Notes: generated by a model from the sequence alone, not told the origin. Counted from the stretch's first letter, positions 33,317-41,976 are shown. The stretch: DNA of 45,600 bases from an uncultured Collinsella sp. (GCA_958443265.1 CAUCKA010000011.1:1-45600), one strand, 5' to 3'. Made by a program: numbers and translations.

Positions 33317-34870
33317 ATGGCACAGCGTCATCTTCCTGCACTCCTGATCATCATGGATGGTTGCGGCCTTGCTCCGGCCGATGGCGAGAACGCCGTCGCC
33401 GCTGCTAAGACGCCCTTCCTTGATAGCCTGTACGCTCAGTACCCCCACACCACGCTCGGCGCTTCGGGCGAGGACGTGGGTCTTCCCGATGGCCAGATGG
33501 GCAACTCCGAGGTGGGTCACCTCAACATCGGTGCCGGCCGCATCGTGTTCCAGGAGCTTTCGCGCATCAACAATGCTATCAAGGACGGCTCCATCGCCAA
33601 GAACGAGGTCTTCGTCAAGGCTATGGACGACGTCAAGGCTGACGGCAAGACCCTTCACCTTATGGGCCTTATGAGCCCTGGCGGTGTTCATTCTCACATG
33701 AACCACGTCGAGGCCCTGGTCAAGATGGCTGCCGAGCACGGTGTCAAGACCGTTCGCGTCCACGCCTTCATGGATGGCCGCGACGTTGACCCGCAGTCCG
33801 GTGCCGGTTACATGAGTGAGTTCTGCGCCTTCCTGGCCAAGATCTCCGAGGAGACCGGTTGCGACGCTCGCGTTGCCACCGTCTCGGGCCGTTATTGGGC
33901 CATGGACCGCGATAATCGTTGGGAGCGCATCCAGCGCGCCTACGACGTCATGGTCAACGCTTCCGATGCCGATACCGACCCCGTTGCCGGTATCAAGGCC
34001 TACTACGAGAAGGACCCGCGCGGCGACGAGTTCGTCGAGCCCTTCGCTGCCCACAACGAGGGCATCCACGAGGGCGACGCGGCCATCTTCTTCAACTTCC
34101 GTCCTGACCGCGCTCGTCAGATGACCCGCGTGTTCACGGACAAGGAGTTCGACGGCTTTGAGCGCGAGCAGATCAAGCTTTCGCACTTTGTGACGATGAC
34201 CGAGTACGATCCGACGTTTGACGTCGAGGTCGCTTTCCCCAAGACGTTCCCCGAGAACGTCCTGGCCGACGTTATCGCCGCCAACGGCCTGAAGCAGCTG
34301 CACACCGCCGAGACCGAGAAGTACGCCCATGTGACGTTCTTCCTCAACGGCGGCATCGAGGAGCCCAAGGAGGGCGAGGAGCGCGTGCTCGTCGCTTCCC
34401 CCAAGGTCGCTACCTACGATCTGCAGCCCGAGATGAGCGCTCCCGAGGTTACTGAGAAGCTTGTCGCCGCCATCAACGAGGATCGCGCTGATTTCTACAT
34501 CGTGAACTTCGCGAACTGCGACATGGTTGGTCACACCGGTGTCTTCGACGCCGCCGTTAAGGCCGTCGAGGCTGTTGACGATGCCCTGTCTAAGGTTGTC
34601 CCGGCGATTCTCGCCAAGGGTGGCTTTGCGCTGATTACCGCCGACCATGGCAACGCCGACCACATGTTTGACGTTGCTTCCGACGGTTCCAAGCATCCGT
34701 TTACGGCTCACACCACCAACCGTGTGCCGTTCATCATCGTTGATGAGAAGGCCAAGCTCACCGGTATCGAGGACGGCCGTCTTTCCGATATCGCTCCGAC
34801 TATGCTCACCATGGCTGGTATTGAGCCTTCCGCCGAGATGACGGGTCGCGTGCTCGCCACCGAGGCCTAA
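33317..34870 (+). CDS. gpmI: 2,3-bisphosphoglycerate-independent phosphoglycerate mutase
   Basis: GpmI converts 3- to 2-phosphoglycerate using two manganese ions. The 517-residue protein has the first metal site in LLIIMDGCG, the nucleophile serine in GQMGNSEVGHLNIGAGR, GGVHSH, FMDGRDVDP, and second metal motifs ITADHGNADHM and FTAHTTNRVPF. It follows tpiA within five bases. In many actinobacteria secG comes directly after tpiA, so gpmI appears to have been placed into that junction in this lineage. Confidence 0.96.
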   Translation: MAQRHLPALLIIMDGCGLAPADGENAVAAAKTPFLDSLYAQYPHTTLGASGEDVGLPDGQMGNSEVGHLNIGAGRIVFQELSRINNAIKDGSIAKNEVFVKAMDDVKADGKTLHLMGLMSPGGVHSHMNHVEALVKMAAEHGVKTVRVHAFMDGRDVDPQSGAGYMSEFCAFLAKISEETGCDARVATVSGRYWAMDRDNRWERIQRAYDVMVNASDADTDPVAGIKAYYEKDPRGDEFVEPFAAHNEGIHEGDAAIFFNFRPDRARQMTRVFTDKEFDGFEREQIKLSHFVTMTEYDPTFDVEVAFPKTFPENVLADVIAANGLKQLHTAETEKYAHVTFFLNGGIEEPKEGEERVLVASPKVATYDLQPEMSAPEVTEKLVAAINEDRADFYIVNFANCDMVGHTGVFDAAVKAVEAVDDALSKVVPAILAKGGFALITADHGNADHMFDVASDGSKHPFTAHTTNRVPFIIVDEKAKLTGIEDGRLSDIAPTMLTMAGIEPSAEMTGRVLATEA

Positions 34871-34930
34871 TAGAAAACAAATACCGTTTTCTAGTAAGGG
34901 GGTTGTCCACAACCGGACAACCCCCTTTTT
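34871..34930 (+). terminator. Two hairpins ending the glycolysis operon
   Basis: TAGAAAAC/GTTTTCTA (34871-34893) is an 8 bp AT-rich hairpin. It is followed by AAGGGGGTTGTCC (34896-34908) and its perfect complement (34915-34927), a 13 bp stem with a T-run. The second is a textbook terminator; the first may help RNA processing. Confidence 0.93.
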
Positions 34931-35034
34931 GGTATTTCTGCCATTTCCGCCCCGTCCTTGAGTGGCAGGTAGGGGAGAGCGGTGGATTGTGGTACAGTAC
35001 TAGAGTTTGAACTGTTCTATTAAGGAGCTTATCT

Positions 35035-35289
35035 ATGGGTCCGTTCCAGATTCTTCTGTTTGTCGTTTGGGCTGTCTCTGCCGTGGCGCTGACGATTCTC
35101 GTCCTGATGCATTCCGGTAAGGGCACCGGCGTTTCGGATATGATCGCTAGCTCGCTGTATAACTCCAGCTCTGCCACGGGCGTCATGGAGCAGAACCTCG
35201 ATCGCCTGACGGTAATTATGGCCGTTGTTTTTGCCGTGTGCGTCGTCCTGTGCATGTTCTTCTTCCCGCAGGGCATCGTCGGCTACTAA
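35035..35289 (+). CDS. secG: Preprotein translocase subunit SecG
   Basis: SecG is the small, non-essential membrane subunit of the SecYEG channel. The 84-residue product has two hydrophobic helices (about 4-24 and 58-78) with the conserved LMHSGKGTGVSDMI segment between them. AAGGAG is eight bases upstream of ATG 35035. It lies between two strong terminators and so must have its own promoter in the 104 bases after 34930; no convincing hexamer pair is visible there. Confidence 0.92.
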   Translation: MGPFQILLFVVWAVSAVALTILVLMHSGKGTGVSDMIASSLYNSSSATGVMEQNLDRLTVIMAVVFAVCVVLCMFFFPQGIVGY

Positions 35290-35310
35290 GCATCGGCGTA
35301 TATACGTTTG

Positions 35311-35341
35311 AAAAGGGTCTCGCATGTGCGGGGCCCTTTTT
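35311..35341 (+). terminator. Terminator after secG
   Basis: AAAAGGGTC and CGCA (35311-35324) pair with TGCG and GGCCCTTTT (35327-35340), with one G-U pair and a single mismatched base pair position, followed by TTTTTG. Confidence 0.88.
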
Positions 35342-35579
35342 GTTTACAGACTTGTAATAGAGTCAAAATATCCCCACATACTTCGCCTAACTAAAGAAAT
35401 TCTCGACCGTTAACCGGAATCAGCGCCAAATTGTGCATAAAATGCGCTACTGTATTGCAAAACGTTGGCCCGCACTGCATAACCAGCCATAACGGCGGAC
35501 CGCGTTTGAATGGTTCGATTGGGCTGTCTCGACGTTGCCCGGCCGAATTCACTTTGTCCTATCTCATAAGGAGGATGGC
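35342..35579 (+). promoter_or_regulatory. Control region of the second peptide-type transporter operon
   Basis: This 238-base gap contains TAAAAT (35438-35443) as a possible -10, without a good -35. It lies within an imperfect inverted repeat GTGCAT-AAA-ATGCGC. GCAAAACGTTGGC (35456-35468) lies just downstream and contains the AAAACGTT core shared with the gap palindrome. AAGGAGG (35568-35574) serves the binding-protein start. Confidence 0.35.
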
Positions 35580-37256
35580 ATGGCTGATTCTATGTTCCAC
35601 CAGCCCGTTATGGGTCGTCGCGCCTTTGTTGGCGGCACCCTCGCTGCGAGCTCCATGGCTTTTCTTGCCGCATGCGGCAAGAAGGGCGGCGACGCTTCCG
35701 GATCTGACTCCGGTTCGACGCTGAACTTCTACATCAACAACCCGGTCTGCATCGACCCCTACAACGTCCAGGAGGATCAGGGCACTCAGGTCGAGTACCA
35801 GCTCTTCGACGCTCTGACGGAGTACGACCCCGAGAAGGGCGAGATCGTTCCGCTGGCTTGCGAGTCCTTTGAGGCTAACGACGACGCCACCGAGTTCACC
35901 TTCAAGATCAAGAAGGCTAAGTTCCACAACGGTGACGACGTTACCTCCAAGTCCTTCAAGCTCGGTTGGGAGCGTCTAGTCAACACCAAGTCGGCCATCG
36001 CCACCGAGTATGGTCCTTCCGAGGTCTCCTATCACCTTTCCATGGTTGAGGGCTATGACGATCTGCTTGCCGGCAACGCTACCGAGCTCAGCGGTGTTAC
36101 TTGCCCCGACGATGAGACCCTCGTCGTCAAGCTGTCTTCCGCTTACGCCGACTTCCCCTTCGTCGCCTCTCACCCGGCTCTGTCCCCGGTTCCCGAGTGC
36201 GCCGAGTCCGATGTCAAGAGCTTCTACCTTGCCCCGGTCGGTAACGGCCCGTTCATGATGGACGGTAAGTGGGAGGATGGCCAGGAGATCAACCTCAAGA
36301 AGTTTGACGATTACTATGGCGACAAGGCCAAGATCGATGGCATCCACTTCCAGGTCATCAAGGACATGGAGACCGCTTACAAGGAGTTCCAGGCCGGTAA
36401 CCTCGATGTCTGCGACGTTCCCGTTGCTCAGATCGATGCCGCCAAGAAGGACCGTGGCGAGTCCAAGGACGGTTACACCATGGGTGACGGCGAGCATATG
36501 CTGCTCGGTGCCGAGCCTTCCACGTACTATCTGACCTGCAACACCACGGCCGAGCCGTTCAATAACGCCGACCTGCGCAAGGGCATCTCCCTGGCCATCA
36601 ACCGTGAGGCCATCTGCAAGACCATCTTCAAGGGTACCCGTACCCCCGCCGACGGTATTGTTCCTCCGGGAATCGCCGGCTACAAGGAGGGCGCATGGGA
36701 GTTCTGCGCCTATGACGTCGACAAGGCTAACGAGTACCTCGACAAGGTCGCTCCCGCTGGCGCTAACGGCGATCGTGGCATTAGCGTGACCCTTTCCTAC
36801 AACCAGGACGGTGGTCACAAGGAGATCATGGAGTCCATCATCGGCGACCTCGCCAAGGTTGGCGTTACCGCTGTCTCCGATACCCCTGAGTGGTCTGCCC
36901 TGCTCGAGCAGTATCAGAACTTCAACTATCAGTTCGGCCGTCTGGGCTGGATCGCCGATTACCCGATCATGGACAACTTCCTGTACCCGCTGTTCCACTC
37001 CGACTCCCTCGGTGGCGACAACCGCTCCGGTTACAGCAACCCCGAGTTCGATGCCAAGGTCGACGAGGCCCGCACCACGGTTGATGACGAGGAGCGCATC
37101 GCCAAGATGCGGGAGGCCGACGCTATGGTCGCTGCTGACTGCCCGGTTATCCCGGTGATGTTCTACACGCACACCATCGCTGGCTCTGACCGCGTCAAGC
37201 ATCTCTATGTTGATCCGCAGAAGCACGCCGATCTGGGTACCGCCGAGCTCGCCTAA
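35580..37256 (+). CDS. Solute-binding lipoprotein, family 5 (oligopeptide type)
   Basis: Extracellular receptor of the second Dpp/Opp-type importer. The 558-residue precursor carries a twin-arginine-like start (MGRRAFVGGTLAASS) and a lipobox LAAC, so it is exported and lipidated. The body follows the oligopeptide-binding pattern, with FTFKIKKAKFHNGDDVT, FNNADLRKGISLAINREAICK and a C-terminal PVIPVMFYTHTIAGS segment typical of OppA-like receptors. ATG 35580 has AAGGAGG five bases upstream. Codon bias is strong, as in gap. Peptides are the most likely ligand, because no sugar genes lie beside it. Confidence 0.87.
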   Translation: MADSMFHQPVMGRRAFVGGTLAASSMAFLAACGKKGGDASGSDSGSTLNFYINNPVCIDPYNVQEDQGTQVEYQLFDALTEYDPEKGEIVPLACESFEANDDATEFTFKIKKAKFHNGDDVTSKSFKLGWERLVNTKSAIATEYGPSEVSYHLSMVEGYDDLLAGNATELSGVTCPDDETLVVKLSSAYADFPFVASHPALSPVPECAESDVKSFYLAPVGNGPFMMDGKWEDGQEINLKKFDDYYGDKAKIDGIHFQVIKDMETAYKEFQAGNLDVCDVPVAQIDAAKKDRGESKDGYTMGDGEHMLLGAEPSTYYLTCNTTAEPFNNADLRKGISLAINREAICKTIFKGTRTPADGIVPPGIAGYKEGAWEFCAYDVDKANEYLDKVAPAGANGDRGISVTLSYNQDGGHKEIMESIIGDLAKVGVTAVSDTPEWSALLEQYQNFNYQFGRLGWIADYPIMDNFLYPLFHSDSLGGDNRSGYSNPEFDAKVDEARTTVDDEERIAKMREADAMVAADCPVIPVMFYTHTIAGSDRVKHLYVDPQKHADLGTAELA

Positions 37257-37354
37257 GGGTTTTGCAGCTTCCGTGAGGGTCAAGTATTTACGTAGACCTC
37301 ATGGGAAACATACAGTTCTCCCTAACCTGGGGTAAACTGGCTGATGGTAATTTT

Positions 37355-37384
37355 GGGATGCCGGTCTGGCGATCGGCATCCCAT
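37355..37384 (+). terminator. Stem-loop between binding protein and permease genes
   Basis: TGGGATGCCG (37355-37364) and CGGCATCCCA (37375-37384) form a perfect 10 bp stem followed by TTTAGG. Its position matches the hairpin after the first operon's binding-protein gene. The rest of the 157-base gap holds a TAAACT motif at about 37334 that might be a weak -10. Confidence 0.6.
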
Positions 37385-37413
37385 TTAGGTTAATCCCTAG
37401 ATAGGGGAGTGGT

Positions 37414-38451
37414 ATGGGTAAGTACATCGTTAAACGTGTGCTTCAGTTCATCCCGGTGTTTTTGGGCGTTACGCTGATTCTGTTCGCCCTCCAGAATATC
37501 GTGCCGGGAGATCCGATCAAGCTGATCGGTGGAGACAAGGCTCTGTCCCCCGAGGTGGAGCTTCAGCTTCGCGTTCGCTATCACCTGGTCCAGACGGACG
37601 AGGACGGCAACGCGATCCTTGACGAGAACGGCGACCCCGTTCAAACGTCGCTCGTGGACCGTTACTTGTATTACATGAACGGCCTGCTTCATGGCGATCT
37701 GGGCAATTCGTACCAGCGCAAGCTGCCGGTTACGGAAATCTTTGCCCAGAAGTATCCGTATACGGTCAAACTTGCCGCGTGCGCCATCGTGCTCGAGGCA
37801 ATCATGGGTATCGGTGCGGGTATCATTTCGGCGGTTAAGCGTTATTCCTTCTGGGATATTTTGGTAACGCTCACCACGTCGATTCTCGTTGCCGTCCCGG
37901 CCTTCTGGCTCGGTATGTTGCTGCAGCTGTTCTTTGGCGTCATTCTCAAGGACGCCACGGGCGGTGCATTCTCCATGCCGATCTCGGGTGCCGGCGGTTC
38001 CAGCTCTCAGTATCAGGATTGGATGCACTATGTGCTTCCGACCATTACGCTGGCTTCGGTTTCGACCGCTTATGCCGCCCGCATTATGCGCTCGCAGCTG
38101 CTTGACGTCATGAACCAGGATTACATCCGTACGGCAAAGGCCAAGGGTCTCTCCAATCGCGCGATCATTATCAAGCATGCGCTTAAGAATGCACTCATCC
38201 CCGTCGTTACCTATATTGGTGTCGACTTCGGCGGCATGCTTTCGGGCGCCATCCTGACCGAGACGGTCTTTAACTGGCCCGGCATCGGCTTCGAGGTCTA
38301 CCGCGCCATTAGCATGCGCGACTGGCCCATCGTTATGGGCGGCGTTACGCTCATTGTTGTCGTCGTTATGGTGATCAACCTGCTCGTCGACATTAGCTAT
38401 GCATTCCTCGACCCGCGCATCCGCCTTGGCGGTCCGTCGGATAAGGCCTAA
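37414..38451 (+). CDS. Peptide ABC transporter permease (DppB/OppB type)
   Basis: First permease of the second importer. The 345-residue protein has six or so membrane helices, starting with KYIVKRVLQFIPVFLGVTLI. A hydrophilic external loop of about 60 residues follows helix one and contains EDGNAILDENGDPVQTS. The ATPase-docking EAA loop is in RTAKAKGLSNRAIIIKHALKN. AGGGGAG precedes ATG 37414. Confidence 0.92.
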   Translation: MGKYIVKRVLQFIPVFLGVTLILFALQNIVPGDPIKLIGGDKALSPEVELQLRVRYHLVQTDEDGNAILDENGDPVQTSLVDRYLYYMNGLLHGDLGNSYQRKLPVTEIFAQKYPYTVKLAACAIVLEAIMGIGAGIISAVKRYSFWDILVTLTTSILVAVPAFWLGMLLQLFFGVILKDATGGAFSMPISGAGGSSSQYQDWMHYVLPTITLASVSTAYAARIMRSQLLDVMNQDYIRTAKAKGLSNRAIIIKHALKNALIPVVTYIGVDFGGMLSGAILTETVFNWPGIGFEVYRAISMRDWPIVMGGVTLIVVVVMVINLLVDISYAFLDPRIRLGGPSDKA

Positions 38452-38465
38452 GGGAGGTACGTCTC

Positions 38466-39401
38466 ATGCAGGAAACTGATTCTCAGTCTCAGGAGCAGGC
38501 TACCGCCACCAAGGCCGCATCTGCTCCCGCCAAGTCCCGCACGCTGTGGGGCGACGCTTTTAAGCGTCTTCGTAAGAACAAGCTCGCCGTTATCGGTGTC
38601 TGCTGGATCATCATCGTTGTTGTGGTCGCCCTGACCGCCGATCTGTGGGCTAAGCCCTGGCTCGGCTCTCCTACGGCTTCTGACTCGACCACCATGGCCG
38701 AGACGTCGCTGCTGGCTCCGTGTGCCGAGCACCCGTTTGGCACCGACTCTCTTGGTCGTGACATTCTCGTCCGTGTTATCTACGGTGCACGCGTTTCGCT
38801 TTCCGTCGGTATTATGGCCACCGCCATCTCCACGGTGATCGGTCTGGTCATGGGCGCCCTGGCCGGTTTCTATGGCGGCATCTGGGATACGATCATCATG
38901 CGCTGTGCGGACATCTTCCTGGCGTTCCCGTACGTGCTGTTCGTTGTTGCCATGATTGCCGTTATCGGTCGTGGTCTTCAGAATGTCTTTATCGCCATCG
39001 GCATTCTCGGCTGGCCTTCGATTGCGCGCGTCTTTAGATCCGCGATCCTGACGGTCAAAGAGAACGACTATGTTGACGCCGCTCGCGCTATGGGTGCATC
39101 CGATGCGCGTATCGTTATGCGCCATATCTTCCCGAACTCCGTTGCTTCTATCGTGGTCTATGCGACCATGAACATTGGTGGCGCTATTCTGACCGAGTCT
39201 GCCCTGTCCTTCCTCGGCATGGGCGTTATCCCGCCTACGCCTTCGTGGGGCTCCATGATTCAGGACGGTCAGCAGTATCTTCTGACTGCTCCCTGGATGA
39301 TGATCATGCCCGGTCTGGCAATTCTCTCGACGGTGCTCGCCTTCACCCTGCTGGGTGACGGTCTGCGCGACGCCCTCGACGTCAAGATGAAGGACGCATA
39401 A
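38466..39401 (+). CDS. Peptide ABC transporter permease (DppC/OppC type)
   Basis: Second permease of the importer, 311 residues. A polar N-terminal tail of about 35 residues precedes the typical DAFKRLRKNKLAVIGV helix start. Family motifs FGTDSLGRDILVRVIYGAR and the EAA loop AARAMGASDARIVMRHIFPN are present. GGGAGG lies nine bases upstream of ATG 38466. Unlike the first importer, this permease is not fused to its ATPase. Confidence 0.93.
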   Translation: MQETDSQSQEQATATKAASAPAKSRTLWGDAFKRLRKNKLAVIGVCWIIIVVVVALTADLWAKPWLGSPTASDSTTMAETSLLAPCAEHPFGTDSLGRDILVRVIYGARVSLSVGIMATAISTVIGLVMGALAGFYGGIWDTIIMRCADIFLAFPYVLFVVAMIAVIGRGLQNVFIAIGILGWPSIARVFRSAILTVKENDYVDAARAMGASDARIVMRHIFPNSVASIVVYATMNIGGAILTESALSFLGMGVIPPTPSWGSMIQDGQQYLLTAPWMMIMPGLAILSTVLAFTLLGDGLRDALDVKMKDA

Positions 39402-39403
39402 GG

Positions 39404-40495
39404 ATGAAGAAGAACAAGAACTATGTGGACCTGAAGGACCAGCCGGTTCCCGAGGGCCAGCATCTGCTCGAGGTCGATGACCTTAAGATGTATTTCCATA
39501 CCGAAGATGGTGTCGTTCGCGCTGTCGACGGTGTGTCCTACACACTCGATCGCGGCGAGACCCTGGGTGTCGTCGGTGAGTCCGGCTCCGGTAAGTCCGT
39601 GACCGCCATGACCATCATGGGCCTCATTTCGATGCCTCCGGGAAAGATTGAGGGCGGCGACGTTCGCTATCGCGGTCGTTCTATCCTCGAGATGACCGAG
39701 GAAGAGATGCAGCACATTCGCGGTAACGATATCGCGATGATCTTCCAGGATCCTATGACCTCCTTGAACCCGGTCTATAAGATCGGCAAGCAGGTGGGCG
39801 AGGGCCTTCGTCTGCATCGTGGCTACTCCAAGCAGGAGGCGCTCAAGCGCGCCACCGAGCTTTTGGACCTCGTTGGCATTCCCGAGCCCGAGAAGCGCGT
39901 CAATGAGTATCCGCACCAGTTCTCTGGTGGCATGCGTCAGCGTGTCATGATTGCTATGGCCCTTGCCTGCGATCCCGATATTCTGATTGCCGACGAGCCC
40001 ACGACCGCCCTGGACGTTACCATTCAGGCTCAGATTATTGAGCTTATGCAGGAAATGCAGGAGAAGAACGGCAACGCCATCATCATGATTACCCATGACC
40101 TGGGCGTTGTCGCCGATATGGCCGACAAAATCATGGTTATGTACGCCGGCCGTCCCGTCGAGTTCGGTACTGCTGAGGAAATCTTCTACGAGAGCCGCCA
40201 CCCCTACACCTGGGGCCTTATCCGCTCTATCCCGGAGCAGGCCATCGAAGAGAAGAAGCCGCTGACGCCGATTCACGGCAACCCGCCTTCGCTCATGAAC
40301 CTGCCCGAGGGCTGCGTCTTCTCTCCTCGTTGCCCCTATGCGACGGACAAGTGCCGCAAGCAGCGCCCCGAGCGCGTTGTCACCGAGTCCGGTCATTACT
40401 CTGCGTGCCACTACTCCGGTGACCCCGAGTTCCTCAAGAACGCTCCTGAGACGTCCCGTACGCGCAAGGATTCTAAGAAGGGAGGCGAGGCGTAA
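39404..40495 (+). CDS. Peptide ABC transporter ATPase (DppD/OppD type)
   Basis: ATPase subunit that drives import, 363 residues. Visible are Walker A GESGSGKSV, Q-loop MIFQDPMTSLNPV, signature FSGGMRQRV, Walker B ILIADEPTTALD and switch region MITHDLGVV. The C-terminal extension has the cysteines of CVFSPRCPYATDKC, which bind a Fe-S cluster in some Dpp and Opp ATPases. It begins two bases after the upstream stop and overlaps the next gene by one base (TAATG). Confidence 0.94.
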   Translation: MKKNKNYVDLKDQPVPEGQHLLEVDDLKMYFHTEDGVVRAVDGVSYTLDRGETLGVVGESGSGKSVTAMTIMGLISMPPGKIEGGDVRYRGRSILEMTEEEMQHIRGNDIAMIFQDPMTSLNPVYKIGKQVGEGLRLHRGYSKQEALKRATELLDLVGIPEPEKRVNEYPHQFSGGMRQRVMIAMALACDPDILIADEPTTALDVTIQAQIIELMQEMQEKNGNAIIMITHDLGVVADMADKIMVMYAGRPVEFGTAEEIFYESRHPYTWGLIRSIPEQAIEEKKPLTPIHGNPPSLMNLPEGCVFSPRCPYATDKCRKQRPERVVTESGHYSACHYSGDPEFLKNAPETSRTRKDSKKGGEA

Positions 40496-41523
40496 TGGCA
40501 GATACCAACGAGCGTACTCCGCTGCTGAAGGTCGAGCACCTCTCTAAGGAGTTCCCCGCAGAGTCCGGCATGTTCGCCAAGCGTTTTTCCAAGCGCGTCG
40601 TCTCTGCTGTAAACGACATCTCTTTTGAGATTTATCCTGGTGAGACCTTTGGTCTGGTTGGTGAATCTGGTTGCGGTAAGTCCACGACGGGTCGCACCAT
40701 CATGCGCCTGACCAAGCCGACCGCCGGTAAGGTGTTTTTCCAGGGCAAAGACGTTGCCGAGATGAGCAAGCATGAGATCAAGGACATGCGTCGCGAGATG
40801 CAATTTATCTTCCAGGATCCTTATGCTTCGCTCAATCCTCGTATGACCATCGGCGAGATTGTCTCTGAGCCCATGACCATTCATGGCGTGGGTACCAAGG
40901 AAGAGCGAATCGAGCGCGTCCGCGAGCTGCTGGACGTCGTCGGCCTCAACCCCGAGCACATCAACCGCTATCCGCACGAGTTCTCGGGCGGTCAGCGTCA
41001 GCGTGTCGGCATCGCCCGTGCGTTCGCTCTGAAGCCCAAGCTGATCATCTGCGACGAGCCCGTTTCCGCTCTGGATGTTTCCATTCAGGCCCAGGTTCTG
41101 AACCTGCTCAAGGAACTTCAGGACAAGTTCGGTACGGCCTATCTCTTCATTGCCCACGACCTGTCCGTCGTGCAGCACATCTCCGATCGCGTTGCCGTTA
41201 TGTATCTGGGTAAGATGGTCGAGGTTTCGGACTGGAAGACGCTCTATAGCGAGCCTCACCATCCGTACACGCAGTCGCTGCTATCTGCCGTGCCGGTTCC
41301 CGATCCGGATATTCAGAAGACCCGCAAGCGCATCATCCTCGCCGGCGATCCGCCGTCGCCGCTGGATCCGCCGACCGGCTGCCGTTTCCACACGCGCTGC
41401 CCGATCGCGCAGGGCATCTGCTCCGAGAAGCTTCCTGAGTTTAAGGAAGTTGCCCCGGGCCACTGCTGCGCGTGCCACTTCGCCGAGCCGTTCCCGATCA
41501 AGGAATCGCACATCGACCTGTAG
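40495..41523 (+). CDS. Peptide ABC transporter ATPase (DppF/OppF type)
   Basis: Partner ATPase of the second importer, 342 residues. It has Walker A GESGCGKSTT, Q-loop FIFQDPYASLNPRM, signature FSGGQRQRV, Walker B LIICDEPVSALD and IAHDLSVVQH. A C-terminal cysteine region CRFHTRCPIAQGIC is followed by CCAC. It ends the operon. The next 600 bases hold no gene, only fold-back elements and tRNA promoter signals. Confidence 0.94.
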   Translation: MADTNERTPLLKVEHLSKEFPAESGMFAKRFSKRVVSAVNDISFEIYPGETFGLVGESGCGKSTTGRTIMRLTKPTAGKVFFQGKDVAEMSKHEIKDMRREMQFIFQDPYASLNPRMTIGEIVSEPMTIHGVGTKEERIERVRELLDVVGLNPEHINRYPHEFSGGQRQRVGIARAFALKPKLIICDEPVSALDVSIQAQVLNLLKELQDKFGTAYLFIAHDLSVVQHISDRVAVMYLGKMVEVSDWKTLYSEPHHPYTQSLLSAVPVPDPDIQKTRKRIILAGDPPSPLDPPTGCRFHTRCPIAQGICSEKLPEFKEVAPGHCCACHFAEPFPIKESHIDL

Positions 41524-41537
41524 TCGGTGAACCGTCC

Positions 41538-41669
41538 GGGCCCGCTTTGGAATTGCCTTTCAGAACGTCCTCGACCATGGAAGCCCTCTTATCCTGCTCC
41601 TTCAGAGCTGCGGATAAGGGGGCTTCCTGGTCTGCGGAATGTTCTGAAAGGCAATTCCAGAGCGGGCCC
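41538..41669. repeat. 132-base giant nested fold-back after the peptide transporter operon
   Basis: The outer arms 41538-41566 and 41641-41669 are 29 bases long and complementary at every position (one as a G-U pair). Inside, TCC/GGA, GACCA/TGGTC and GGAAGCCCTCTTATCC with its partner (41612-41627) continue the stem, ending in GCTC/GAGC at the apex. The total is about 56 pairs in 132 bases. Short reading frames through it exist on both strands but only mirror the palindrome. No transposase or clear target duplication is seen. Confidence 0.9.
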
Positions 41670-41735
41670 TGCGTTAACGCTGCAGAGGGGAGTGCGATTC
41701 CTTGATCGCTCACTTAATCTAATAGGACAGTTAGT

Positions 41736-41790
41736 GAGGCCGGAGCCTTGGCTCCGGCCTCCCCATATAAGGGCTCGGCAAAGTCGAGCC
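41736..41790. repeat. Two consecutive perfect hairpins
   Basis: GAGGCCGGAGC/GCTCCGGCCTC (41736-41761) is an 11 bp perfect stem with a CTTG loop. GGCTCG/CGAGCC (41772-41790) follows after ten bases. Neither has a clear T-tract, although ACTAAATTTATAT follows the second. They lie between the two giant fold-backs. Confidence 0.75.
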
Positions 41791-41851
41791 ACTAAATTTA
41801 TATCAGCCCCCAGAACATGTTTGAGAACTGTGCATGAAGCATGTGCCCCTA

Positions 41852-41976
41852 GGGCAGGAATGAGGTCGCTTTCCAACGCATTCCGCAGGGGGCGGCATTA
41901 TTTTGTAGCGCGAAGCGCGGATCAAAATAATGCCGCATGCCCGAGGACGCGTTGGAAAGCGACCTCATTCCTGCCC
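41852..41976. repeat. 125-base giant nested fold-back upstream of tRNA-Leu
   Basis: Outer arms 41852-41879 and 41949-41976 are 28 bases and perfectly complementary. Inside, GCGGCATTATTTTG pairs perfectly with CAAAATAATGCCGC around a GCGC-GAA-GCGC apex, with GGG/CCC and TCC/GGA bridging. The 28-base arm begins GGGCAGGAATGAGGTCGC. The element differs in sequence from the one at 41538 but has the same build. Confidence 0.9.

Noticed and set aside
33179..34912. A 577-codon minus-strand open frame opposite gpmI
   Set aside because: Antisense shadow of a highly codon-biased gene; its product is low-complexity and Val/Gly/Leu-rich with no motif.
41538..41976. Insertion sequence or CRISPR array
   Set aside because: There is no transposase or cas gene and no regularly spaced direct repeats. 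The pattern is inverted, not direct, repetition.
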